Shown: positions 15,417-22,831 of the stretch, in pieces
How the letters are laid out: each line of letters opens with the position of its first letter
Position numbering within the stretch: position 1 is the first letter of the stretch
Source of the DNA: Phycisphaeraceae bacterium
GTDB taxonomy: Bacteria > Planctomycetota > Phycisphaerae > Phycisphaerales > Phycisphaeraceae
Assembly (NCBI GenBank): GCA_020849625.1
Contig: JADLFV010000068.1
Coordinates: 1 to 64,000 of the forward strand
DNA length: 64,000 nt
Direction: 5' to 3'
The notes under the pieces: generated by a model
The model's database searches: none
Told to the model about the DNA's origin: nothing
Seen by the model: the letters and a program-made list of their open reading frames with translations, nothing else
Translations under genes and position numbers: made by a program

Positions 15417-15503
15417 GTCTGAAGTCTGATTGCGGATTGCTGATGTAGGAATGAGGATTGAGGCGATTTCTGAACATCAGCAATCAGCAATCAGACATCA
15501 GAG
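15417..15503. repeat. Short-period repeat palindrome, unit GTCTGATTGCTGAT
   Basis: Left arm GTCTGAAGTCTGATTGCGGA (15417 on) faces right arm ACATCAGCAATCAGCAATCA ending near 15503. It fills the whole gap between ffh and valS, touching the valS ATG on one side and the ffh stop on the other. Confidence 0.88.
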
Positions 15504-15504
15504 A

Positions 15505-17019
15505 TTACTTTCGTTTTTTACGCTGTTTGTACTTGGATTTCTGCGGTTTGGAGCCGCCGCGGAGGCTGACGCCGCAGCCGCGGGAGCCCATGGCGGCGGC
15601 CATATCTGCGCCGCCGAGGCCGCGCATGGCTTTGAGTCGTGACCACATGCCCATGCCGGACATCTGCTTGCTGAGTTTGCTGACCATCTCGAAGCCGCGC
15701 ACCAGTTGGCTGACGTCCTTGGCGTCGCTGCCCGAGCCGCGCGAGATGCGGCGGCGTCGGGAGTTGTTCAGCAGATCAATGTCCTTGCGCTCGGCGGGCG
15801 TCATGGACTGAATGATCGCTTCTGTGCGATTGATCTCGCGGTCGTCGAGGTTGAGGTCTTTGAGCTGTGAACCGATGCCGGGAAGCATGCCCAGCAGCGA
15901 TTTCATGGAGCCCATCTTGCGGATGGTGCGAAGCTGGTTGAGGAAGTCATCCATGGTCATCTTGCCCGCAGCCATCTTTTCCTGCAGGGCGAGTGCTTCC
16001 TCCTGGCTGACTTCGGCCTGGGCTTTTTCCACCAGGGAGACGACGTCGCCCATGCCGAGGATGCGCGAAGCGATGCGCGGAGCGTGGAACGCTTCGAGGG
16101 CATCGAGCTTTTCACCGACGCCCATGAACTTGATGGGTTTGCCGGTGATCTGGCGGACGGTGAGCGCTGCGCCGCCGCGGGTGTCGGAGTCGAACTTGGT
16201 CAGGATCACGCCGTCGAGTTCGAGCTGATCGTTGAAGGCTTTGGCGCTGTTGACAGCGTCCTGGCCGGTCATGGCGTCGATGACCAGGAAGATCTGGTGC
16301 GGGTTGACCGCGCGTTCGACCTGGCGCAGTTCGTTCATCAGGTCGTCGTTGACGTGCAGGCGGCCGGCCGTGTCGAGGATCAGCACGTCACAACCCTGGC
16401 TGCGGGCGTCAATCACCGCATTACGTGCCACCTGCACGGCGGCGCCGATCGCTTTGCCATACTCAGCGACCTTGTCCAGTTCGCCGTGGAAGAGCACCTT
16501 TTCACCGCCCCCGGAAGGGATCTCTTCGTTGACCTGATCGACCAGCACCTGTAGCTGCGTGACAGCAGCGGGTCGCTGCAGGTCGGCCGCAGCGAGCATG
16601 ACGCGCTTGTTTTTCTTTTTCAGATAGGCAGCGAGTTTGCCGCAGGTGGTGGTTTTACCCGAGCCTTGCAGGCCGGACATCATGATGATGGTGGGCCCGG
16701 GTTCGACGTAGAGGATGGGCGGCCGTTCTGCACCGCCTTCCTCGATCACCTCCTGGCCGCCGATCAGCGCGACCAGTTCGTCATAGACGATCTTGATCAT
16801 CTGCTGAGCGGGGCGCAGCGACTGGAGCACTTCAGAGCCGATCGCTTTCTGCACGATCGCATCGCAGAACTGCTGGACGACCTCGTAGTGGACGTCAGCC
16901 TCGAGCAGGGCGGTGCGGACTTCTTCCATGGCCTCGCGGACATTGGACTCGCTGATGCGGCCGCGGCCGGAGAGCTGGCGCAGGGCGTTTTCAAATTTTT
17001 CGGACAGGTGACTGAGCAT
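15505..17019 (-). CDS. ffh: Signal recognition particle GTPase Ffh (SRP54)
   Basis: A 504-aa SRP protein that binds 4.5S RNA and signal peptides for co-translational targeting to FtsY and SecYEG. Order: N domain; G domain with P-loop GLQGSGKTTT, DTAGR, and TKFDSDTRGG; then a Met-rich M domain (MGSMKSLLGMLPGIG, RRRRISRGSG, KLSKQMSGMGMW) and a basic tail (KQRKKRK). The RNA-binding Ser-Arg-Gly core is visible as RISRGSG. ATG 17019 begins the conserved MLSHLSEKFENAL. A CTTCCGGGGG motif (antisense decamer) encodes the loop IPSGGGEK. Gap 17020-17201 is a divergent promoter region. Confidence 0.96.
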   Translation of the reverse strand: MLSHLSEKFENALRQLSGRGRISESNVREAMEEVRTALLEADVHYEVVQQFCDAIVQKAIGSEVLQSLRPAQQMIKIVYDELVALIGGQEVIEEGGAERPPILYVEPGPTIIMMSGLQGSGKTTTCGKLAAYLKKKNKRVMLAAADLQRPAAVTQLQVLVDQVNEEIPSGGGEKVLFHGELDKVAEYGKAIGAAVQVARNAVIDARSQGCDVLILDTAGRLHVNDDLMNELRQVERAVNPHQIFLVIDAMTGQDAVNSAKAFNDQLELDGVILTKFDSDTRGGAALTVRQITGKPIKFMGVGEKLDALEAFHAPRIASRILGMGDVVSLVEKAQAEVSQEEALALQEKMAAGKMTMDDFLNQLRTIRKMGSMKSLLGMLPGIGSQLKDLNLDDREINRTEAIIQSMTPAERKDIDLLNNSRRRRISRGSGSDAKDVSQLVRGFEMVSKLSKQMSGMGMWSRLKAMRGLGGADMAAAMGSRGCGVSLRGGSKPQKSKYKQRKKRK

Positions 17020-17201
17020 GGTGATCCACCGTGGTCCTGGGACGATATCCCAGGGCTGGGCTGTTGAACTTCCGGGGGGCTTGATCGGAGCCTTAGGGGG
17101 CAAATTGTAGCGGACGGCTGCGCTCTTGCCGAACCGGGCGAATCGTGCGATCGTATGTCCTGTCAAGCGTCCATTCGGGCGGTTATGGAAAGGGGGCGTG
17201 C

Positions 17202-17990
17202 ATGTTCGGCTGGTTCCGGCAACTCGATGAAATCCTGCGCGGCGATGCGACGCGGCTCTCGCGGCTGCAGGAGGGGCAGGTCCGCATCCCGGTGTTCGGA
17301 TTGTCGGTGGTGACGATCTTCCTGGCGGCGGTGTACGGCGTGTGCATGGCGTCGTTTACCGTGTTCCGCACGGGCGGCTCGCACGAGGCGCTGATGCAGT
17401 TGCTGGCCAGCGCCATCAAGCTGCCGCTGCTGTTTTTCCTGACGCTGCTGGTGACGCTGCCGTCGCTGTACGTGTTCAACGCACTGGTGGGATCGCGGCT
17501 GACGTTGCGCTCGGTGGTGCGGCTGCTGGTGGCGATGATCGCGGTGATGATCGCGGTGCTGGCGTCGCTGGGGCCGATCGTGGTGTTCTTCGGGGTGAGT
17601 ACGGACAGCTACTGGTTCATGAAGCTGCTGAACGTGGCGATGTCGGCCATTGCGGGCGTGCTGGGATTGACGTTCCTGCTGCGTACGCTGCATCGGCTGG
17701 TCGTGGTGCGGGAGACGTTTTTGCCACGGGTTGCCAGCGAAGCTGATGAGCAGGATCCGGACGAGCCGAGCGGAGCGCTGGATGACGAGGGGCTGCCGAC
17801 CGATGCCCGGGCCAAGACGGTGTTCAACATCTGGGTGATCGTGTTCGCGCTGGTGGGAGCGCAGATGTCGTGGGTGCTGCGGCCGTTCATCGGGCATCCA
17901 GGCGCGCCGTTCGAGTGGCTGCGCGACAAGCAGAGCAACTTCTTCACGGACTTGATCGACACGCTGGGCAAGCTGTTCGGCGGTTCATGA
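17202..17990 (+). CDS. Multi-pass membrane protein, first of a tandem pair
   Basis: A 262-aa inner-membrane protein with about five to six hydrophobic segments (VTIFLAAVYGVCMASF, LPLLFFLTLLVTLPSLYVFN, VVRLLVAMIAVMIAVLASLG and others). It ends with SWVLRPFIGHPGAPFEWLR, a motif shared with the next gene and with a planctomycete/cyanobacterial family that databases sometimes label actin-binding WH2; that label is doubtful. An acidic loop (DEQDPDEPSGALDDEG) lies near residue 190. ATG 17202 follows an AAGGGGG ribosome site and is chosen over 17145. No function is assigned. Confidence 0.75.
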   Translation: MFGWFRQLDEILRGDATRLSRLQEGQVRIPVFGLSVVTIFLAAVYGVCMASFTVFRTGGSHEALMQLLASAIKLPLLFFLTLLVTLPSLYVFNALVGSRLTLRSVVRLLVAMIAVMIAVLASLGPIVVFFGVSTDSYWFMKLLNVAMSAIAGVLGLTFLLRTLHRLVVVRETFLPRVASEADEQDPDEPSGALDDEGLPTDARAKTVFNIWVIVFALVGAQMSWVLRPFIGHPGAPFEWLRDKQSNFFTDLIDTLGKLFGGS

Positions 17991-17991
17991 C

Positions 17992-18666
17992 ATGACGACG
18001 CTGGCCCGTTATCCCGACGCCTTGCTGCGCGGCCGCATGTGGTGGGTCCAGGGCGGTCGCACGCTGCTGCGCCTGGGGCAACTGGCGGTGATGGTGGTGA
18101 TGTTCGGCCTGATCTACGGGGCGGTGATGGGCAGCTTCGGCGGGCTGGCGGGCGAGCGGTTGTGGCAGGTGGTGTTTGCCGCGATGAAGGTGCCGCTGCT
18201 GCTGCTGTGCACGTTTGTGCTGAGTTTGCCGAGCTTTTTCGTGGTCAACACGCTGCTGGGACTGCGGCGGGATTTCGCTCACGCAGTGCGGGCACTGATC
18301 GCAGCACAGGCGGGCTTGACCATCATCCTCGCGGCATTAGCGCCGCTGACGGGCTTCTGGTACGTCTCATTCACCGGCTACGAAGCAGCCATCGTGTTCA
18401 ACGGCGTGATGTTCGCCATCGCCAGCATCTCCGCCCAGATGATCCTCAGTCGGTTGTATCGTCCGCTTATCGAAAGCAATCGGCGGCATCGCCTGCTGCT
18501 GCGGGCGTGGCTGGTGATCTACGGCTTCGTGGGCATCCAGATGGGCTGGGTGCTGCGGCCGTTCATCGGCCATCCCGACGGACCGGTGGCGTTCTTCCGA
18601 CAGGGGGCGTGGGGTAATGGCTACGTCGAGCTTTTCCAGAAGATCCTGGCGCTGTTCTATCAGTGA
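17992..18666 (+). CDS. Multi-pass membrane protein, second of a tandem pair
   Basis: A 224-aa paralogue of the preceding protein. It has the same order of hydrophobic segments and the same closing motif (QMGWVLRPFIGHPDGPVAFF). It starts one base after the upstream stop, so the two are surely co-transcribed and probably form a complex. The shared WVLRPFIGHP lies between the last membrane helix and an amphipathic end. Convergent with rsmD, with only 6 bp between the stops. Confidence 0.75.
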   Translation: MTTLARYPDALLRGRMWWVQGGRTLLRLGQLAVMVVMFGLIYGAVMGSFGGLAGERLWQVVFAAMKVPLLLLCTFVLSLPSFFVVNTLLGLRRDFAHAVRALIAAQAGLTIILAALAPLTGFWYVSFTGYEAAIVFNGVMFAIASISAQMILSRLYRPLIESNRRHRLLLRAWLVIYGFVGIQMGWVLRPFIGHPDGPVAFFRQGAWGNGYVELFQKILALFYQ

Positions 18667-18672
18667 ACGATC

Positions 18673-19260
18673 TCAGTCCGCCAAGTAGAAATTCAACTGC
18701 GTGGTGCCGAAGACGTGGACACCGGGCCCGCGGAAGTGGTCGAAACTGGGCGGCGTGACATCCTTGGGCGTGCGCAGCATGACGCAGGCTACCTCCGCCA
18801 GGCGGGGGCGAAGCTCGGCCAGCAGGGGGGCGAAGCGATCGAAGCCGGCGGCTTCCTCCACCATGCGATAGGGCGGGTCCATCAGCACCATCGAGATCGG
18901 CGTTTGATCCAGTCGCAGCAGCCACGATGGATTGAGAGCATCGCTGCGCAGCACGCGGGCATAGCGGCGGGCATCGAGGGCGTCGAGGTTCTGCTCCAGG
19001 CGATCGGCGGCATCGCGGTCCTGCTCGATGAAGGTGCAGAAGTCCGCCCCGCGCGAGAGGGCTTCCAGGCCCAGGCTGCCGGTGCCCGCAAACAGGTCCA
19101 CGACATGGATCGGTTGCTCGGGCTCGTCATCGAAGAAGCCGTGGGCGGCCAGGCGGTCGAAGAGTGACTGCTTGACGCGATCGGTCATGGGGCGGGTGAC
19201 GGACTGATCGCGCGGGGGGATGAGTTTTCGGCCACGATAGTCTCCAGCGATGATGCGCAC
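18673..19260 (-). CDS. rsmD: 16S rRNA (guanine-966-N2)-methyltransferase
   Basis: A 195-aa SAM-dependent methyltransferase. MRIIAGDYRGRKLIPPR is the RsmD N-terminus; VVDLFAGTGSLGLEALSRGA is the SAM-binding motif I; LMDPPYRM is the catalytic DPPY. Known role: N2 methylation of G966 (E. coli numbering) in the 30S subunit. GTG 19260 gives the family N-terminus; the frame continues to TTG 19296. Confidence 0.93.
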   Translation of the reverse strand: MRIIAGDYRGRKLIPPRDQSVTRPMTDRVKQSLFDRLAAHGFFDDEPEQPIHVVDLFAGTGSLGLEALSRGADFCTFIEQDRDAADRLEQNLDALDARRYARVLRSDALNPSWLLRLDQTPISMVLMDPPYRMVEEAAGFDRFAPLLAELRPRLAEVACVMLRTPKDVTPPSFDHFRGPGVHVFGTTQLNFYLAD

Positions 19261-19330
19261 CGTGAGGAAGTTAGAAAGAAGTGGGCGTTGTTTCAACTCG
19301 TGCGCGATCTGAACTGGCAGTCAGCACGGA

Positions 19331-19352
19331 CCGGCGAGACGTAGCTCGCCGG
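19331..19352. repeat. REP-type hairpin CCGGCGAG/CTCGCCGG
   Basis: Perfect 8-bp stem with 6-base loop, followed by CTAT. It lies in the 173-bp divergent gap (19261-19433) between rsmD and the methyltransferase. Confidence 0.7.
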
Positions 19353-19433
19353 CTATTGGGTTGATGATTTTGCGAACTGCTCCAGACAGTTCGCTGCGTT
19401 GTTTCAATCGGCGGCAGCTTGTACAGTGCCCCG

Positions 19434-20243
19434 ATGAGTCCAACCAAGCCCAAGCATCGCAAACCCACTCTGGCTGACCAGGCCGACCGCTACAAACTCT
19501 ACGGCCAATCGGTGCAGGAGCCCGACCACGAGGTGGCCTTCTTCGACCAGGCCTACAAGGAAGCCTACGGCAGCAAACCGAAGCTGCTGCGCGAGGATTT
19601 CTGCGGCACGTTCGCCGTCTGCTGCGAATGGGTCAAGCGCGGCAAACAGCGGCAGGCCATCGGCGTCGATCTAGATCCCGAGCCGTTGAACTGGGGACGC
19701 GCCCACAACCTGGCCAAGCTCTCGGGCAATCAGCAGCAGCGGGTGAACCTGCTCCAGCAGGACGTGCGGCGGACGGACAAGGTCAAGGCTGACGTGCTGG
19801 CCGCCCAGAATTTTTCTTTCTGGATTTTCAAAACGCGCCAGGATCTGCTGCGCTACTTCAAGGTCGCCTATGCCAATCTCTCCAAGCGCGGCATCCTCGT
19901 GGCGGACATGATGGGCGGGGCTGACTGCTGGCTGGAGAACAACCAGGACGTGCGCAAGGTCAAAAGCTTCAAATACATCTGGGACTGCGTGCGTTTCAAT
20001 CCCATCACCCACGATTGCCTGTTCCACATTCACTTCAAGTTCAAGGACGGCAGCCGCCTGGAAGAAGCGTTCACCTACGACTGGCGGTTCTGGACACTGC
20101 CTGAGGTCTGTGAGTTGATGCGCGAGGCTGGCTTCCGTGAGACGAAGATCTACTGGGAGGGCGAGGACGAGGAAAACTGGTTCGCCACCCCGACCGCACC
20201 TGCCGATGCCTGCTGGTTAGCCTACGTGGTGGGGGTGAAGTAG
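19434..20243 (+). CDS. Class I SAM-dependent methyltransferase, substrate unknown
   Basis: A 269-aa protein. DFCGTFAVCCEWVKRG with IGVDLDPEPLNWG form the SAM-binding motif I and acidic post-I region. FSFWIFKTRQDLLRYF and LVADMMGGADCW follow in the place of motifs IV and V. The C-terminal half has the extra strands typical of small-molecule or protein methyltransferases (FWTLPEVCELMREAGF). Substrate not deducible. ATG 19434 preferred to TTG 19419. Its TAG stop is the first triplet of the repeat arm of the four-helix-bundle element that follows. Confidence 0.8.
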   Translation: MSPTKPKHRKPTLADQADRYKLYGQSVQEPDHEVAFFDQAYKEAYGSKPKLLREDFCGTFAVCCEWVKRGKQRQAIGVDLDPEPLNWGRAHNLAKLSGNQQQRVNLLQQDVRRTDKVKADVLAAQNFSFWIFKTRQDLLRYFKVAYANLSKRGILVADMMGGADCWLENNQDVRKVKSFKYIWDCVRFNPITHDCLFHIHFKFKDGSRLEEAFTYDWRFWTLPEVCELMREAGFRETKIYWEGEDEENWFATPTAPADACWLAYVVGVK

Positions 20244-20706
20244 GGAGTAGTTTAGGGAGTAGGCAGTAGGCAGTAGGGAGTAGAGGATTTAAGATGGGCG
20301 ATGAAGGTGACAGCGGAGCGATTCGCTCATATCGGGATTTGGTGGTGTGGCAGAAGGCGATGGACCTGGTGGATGCGGTTTATGAGTTGAGCAGCCGGTT
20401 TTCTGCGGAGGAAAAATATGCGCTGACCAGCCAGTTGCGCAGGGCGGTGGTGTCGGTGCCATCCAACATCGCCGAAGGCTACGGCCGGCAAAATCTTTGC
20501 GACTACATGCACCATCTGGCAATCGCCAATGGTTCGCTGAAGGAAGTCGAAACCCAGATCATCGTCGCCGGCCGCCAGAACTACATTACACGTGAAGATT
20601 CGCGTGTCGCCTGGGGTTTATGCCAGGAAGTCGGCAAACTGCTGAACGCTCTGAGAAAATCGCTATCCTAATCCCCTACTGCCTACTGCCTACTCCCTAC
20701 TGCCTA
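20241..20706. mobile_element. Four-helix-bundle gene enclosed by inverted short-period repeat arms (element 1)
   Basis: Left arm 20241-20284 repeats TAGGGAG and TAGGCAG (AGTAGGCAGTAGGCAGTAGG). Right arm 20672-20706 is the complementary CTACTGCCTACTGCCTACTC. Between them sits only the gene 20294-20671. The element takes up the whole space between the methyltransferase stop and hisS, whose ATG comes 6 bp after the right arm. The same unit forms gene-less palindromes at 21978-22118 and 25677-25807. The architecture recalls 23S rRNA intervening sequences, where a stem encloses a gene of this family. Confidence 0.75.
20294..20671 (+). CDS. Four-helix-bundle protein (S23 / 23S rRNA intervening-sequence family)
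   Basis: A 125-aa all-helical protein with the family core: SYRDLVVWQKAMDLVDAVYE, then ALTSQLRRAVVSVPSNIAEG (the VSVPSNIAEGYGR hallmark), then ANGSLKEVETQIIVAGR. Known: homologues are encoded in 23S rRNA intervening sequences, and a related fold (Avd) binds reverse transcriptase in diversity-generating retroelements; molecular function is unclear. GAGG lies 7 bp before ATG 20294. It stands alone between inverted repeat arms, so RNA-hairpin binding is an attractive inference. Confidence 0.93.
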   Translation: MGDEGDSGAIRSYRDLVVWQKAMDLVDAVYELSSRFSAEEKYALTSQLRRAVVSVPSNIAEGYGRQNLCDYMHHLAIANGSLKEVETQIIVAGRQNYITREDSRVAWGLCQEVGKLLNALRKSLS

Positions 20707-20712
20707 GCAACA

Positions 20713-22008
20713 ATGAAATTCCAATCCCCCAAAGGCACACGCGATTTCTACCCGCAGGACATGGCCTGGCGCCAGTTCCTGACCGACGCCTGGCGCAGCG
20801 TTTCCGTCCGTCACGGCTTCGAGCAGGTCGATGGCCCGATCTACGAGACGCTCGACCTCTACAAGGCCAAGAGCGGCGAAGGCATCGTCAGCGAACTGTT
20901 CCACTTCGAGGATCGCGGCGGGCGCGAGATGGCCATCCGCGCGGAGTTCACCCCCACGCTGGCCCGCATGGTGGCCGCCAAGGCCAACACGCTGTCGCGG
21001 CCGATCAAGTGGTTCGCCATTCCCAACCTGGTTCGCGCCGAGCGGCCCCAGCGCGGTCGCTTGCGCGAGCACTGGCAGTGGAACGTCGATTTGCTGGGTG
21101 TCGATTCACCGCAGGCCGACGCGGAAGTGATCGGGGTGGCGGTGGATTTTCTGCGCCAGGTGGGACTGACGCCGCAGCAGGTGCACGTCAAGATCAGCCA
21201 CCGCCGCGTGGTGCGGGCCATCCTGGCCAAGCTGGGCGTGCCGGATGAAAAGATGACCGAGGCCTTCGAGTTGCTGGATCGCCGGGACAAGATTCCGCCC
21301 GAGCAGTTCACGCAGAGCGCGATGAGCCTGGGACTGGACGAGCCGCGCGTCGAGCGCTTCAGCCAGATGTGCCGCCGCAAGTACCACACCGGCGACATCG
21401 ATCACCTGCGCCGCTCCATTGGCCTCGATGACTCCTTCAACGACCTGGGCGAACTGGACGCCCAACTGTCCGCCTTCGGCCTGACCGACTGGTGCGAATA
21501 TGACCTGGGCATCGTGCGCGGCCTGGCGTATTACACCGGCACCGTGTTCGAGCTGCACGAAGTGTCCGGGGTCGAACGCGCCATCGCCGGCGGCGGACGA
21601 TACGACCAACTCATCGAAACCTTCGGCGGACCGGCCATGAGTGCCGTCGGGTTCGGCATGGGCGACGTGGTCGTCACCAACGTGCTGCGCGACAAGGGCC
21701 TGCTGCCTGAGGACGTGGCGCCCGCGCCCGATGCCTTCGTGATCGCTTTGACCGATGCCGCCCAGGCTCAACTGCCGGGCGTCGTGGCCGCCCTGCGCCG
21801 CGCCGGCCGCCATGCCCGATTCAGCTACAAGGCCGGCCGCAACCTCGGCAAGCTGCTCAAGGAAGCCAGCCAGTGCCGCGCCCGTTTCGCCGTGATCCTC
21901 GACGACAAGGCGGCTGAGGGCGTCTGCGAGTTGAAGAACCTAGCCTCAGGTGAGCAGAATCAGGTGACGATCGAGGGTGTAGGGGATAGGGTGGGCAATA
22001 GTGAGTAG
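20713..22008 (+). CDS. hisS: Histidyl-tRNA synthetase
   Basis: A 431-aa class II synthetase. Motifs: KGTRDFYPQD at the N-terminus, AEFTPTLARM (motif 2 region with RAERPQRGRLREHWQWNVD), LGIVRGLAYYTGTVFE (HisA/B region) and GGGRYDQLIETFGG. The anticodon-binding domain occupies the C-terminus. Upstream is the repeat arm of element 1, so no ribosome site is visible before ATG 20713. The last residues (GVGDRVGNSE) and the TAG stop lie in another repeat element, so both gene ends touch repeats. Confidence 0.95.
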   Translation: MKFQSPKGTRDFYPQDMAWRQFLTDAWRSVSVRHGFEQVDGPIYETLDLYKAKSGEGIVSELFHFEDRGGREMAIRAEFTPTLARMVAAKANTLSRPIKWFAIPNLVRAERPQRGRLREHWQWNVDLLGVDSPQADAEVIGVAVDFLRQVGLTPQQVHVKISHRRVVRAILAKLGVPDEKMTEAFELLDRRDKIPPEQFTQSAMSLGLDEPRVERFSQMCRRKYHTGDIDHLRRSIGLDDSFNDLGELDAQLSAFGLTDWCEYDLGIVRGLAYYTGTVFELHEVSGVERAIAGGGRYDQLIETFGGPAMSAVGFGMGDVVVTNVLRDKGLLPEDVAPAPDAFVIALTDAAQAQLPGVVAALRRAGRHARFSYKAGRNLGKLLKEASQCRARFAVILDDKAAEGVCELKNLASGEQNQVTIEGVGDRVGNSE

Positions 22009-22118
22009 GCAGTAGGCAGTAGGGTTGTGACCCGAAACCCACGGCACTACGGCCTACATCCTTGGCCTTGTGCTACCGCCTATTCCCTACTCCCCACTGC
22101 CTACTGCCTACTCCCTTT
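21978..22118. repeat. Short-period repeat palindrome, unit TAGGCAG
   Basis: Left arm (21978-22025) repeats TAGGGGA, TAGGCAG and TAGGGTT. Right arm (22079-22118) repeats CTACTGC and CTACTCC. The spacer of about 55 bp has no gene. Same unit as element 1 and the palindrome at 25677. It contains the hisS stop codon and ends 17 bp before the next gene. Confidence 0.88.
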
Positions 22119-22134
22119 CCACTACAATCTCCCC

Positions 22135-22644
22135 GTGGCCCATCGCCGCTTCCACTACGACCGGGCGTTCGAGCATTATCTTCGCAGCAACGGCATCCCC
22201 TACGTGGCCGTGGACGAAGCCAAGCGGGCCTTGGCTGGGCGCAGCGAGCAGATCAAACTCAAGAGCTTCGACTTCGTGGTTTACAGCGAGTCGGGCGACA
22301 ACCTGCTGATCGACGTCAAAGGCCGCAAGCACTCGGGCAAGACGGGCAAGAGCTTGCAGAACTGGGTGACGCGCGATGACGTGCGTTGTCTGAAGCAGTG
22401 GTCGTCGATCTTCGGGCAAGGGTTCGCCTCAGCGTTCGTGTTCCTGTTCTGGTGCGATGTGCCGCCGCCGGATGCGTTGTTCATGGAGGTGTTCGAGTTC
22501 GGCGATCGCTGGTACAGCGTGCTGGCGGTGAAGCTGGACGATTACGAGCCGCACCTGCGCCCGCGCAGCGCCAAGTGGGACACGGTGTCGATCCCGGCTG
22601 AGGTCTTCGGGCGTGTTGCGGTGCCGCTGAAGAAACTGCTCTGA
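22135..22644 (+). CDS. Unknown protein with a possible PD-(D/E)xK nuclease-like core
   Basis: A 169-aa soluble protein starting at GTG 22135 (MAHRRFHYDRAFEHYL). The segment SFDFVVYSESGDNLLIDVKG has the spacing of a PD-(D/E)xK nuclease core (Asp, about 12 residues, then D-x-K), and a conserved-looking GRKHSGKTG follows. The C-terminal half is beta-rich (FVFLFWCDVP, WYSVLAVKLDDY). This is inference from a weak motif; I do not recognise a named family. ATG is lacking and no ribosome site is obvious, since the upstream repeat ends only 17 bp away. Confidence 0.6.
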   Translation: MAHRRFHYDRAFEHYLRSNGIPYVAVDEAKRALAGRSEQIKLKSFDFVVYSESGDNLLIDVKGRKHSGKTGKSLQNWVTRDDVRCLKQWSSIFGQGFASAFVFLFWCDVPPPDALFMEVFEFGDRWYSVLAVKLDDYEPHLRPRSAKWDTVSIPAEVFGRVAVPLKKLL

Positions 22645-22649
22645 TTTAG

Positions 22650-22770
22650 AACCCTCTCCCCCTGGGAGAGGGCAGGGTGAGGGCGGATCGATCGTGTTCG
22701 CGTTGTCACGATTGATGCCTCAAGCAAGTTCGGCCCTCACCCCAACCCTCTCCCAAGGGGAGAGGGGGTG
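22650..22770. repeat. Palindrome of ACCCTCTCCC/GGGAGAGGG type
   Basis: Left arm ACCCTCTCCCCCTGGGAGAG with GGCAGGGTGAGGGC (22650-22684) faces right arm GGCCCTCACCCCAACCCTCT with CCCAAGGGGAGAGGG (22732-22766). Similar CCCTCACCC-AACCCTCTCCC palindromes occur widely in GC-rich bacterial genomes. It fills the gap before ileS. Confidence 0.85.
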
Positions 22771-22831
22771 GTTAAACGGTCTTCGGCATGTTCCGACGAA
22801 ATCGGCTGCCAGCGGATAAACTACGCCCATT

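Noticed and set aside
20241-20290. CRISPR-like repeat array
   Set aside because: Units are 7-11 bp, contiguous and degenerate without spacers, and arms face each other. No cas gene is present in the window.
20294-20671. Diversity-generating retroelement Avd gene
   Set aside because: The fold is related to Avd, but no reverse transcriptase, template repeat or variable repeat is nearby. The VSVPSNIAEG pattern fits the S23 family better.
20241-20706. 23S rRNA intervening sequence
   Set aside because: No rRNA sequence flanks the element; its neighbours are a methyltransferase gene and hisS.
22650-22770. Lineage-specific novelty of the CCCTCTCC palindrome
   Set aside because: Similar ACCCTCTCCC/GGGAGAGGG palindromes are common in many GC-rich bacteria, so this copy alone is not new; it is kept only as a member of the wider pattern.
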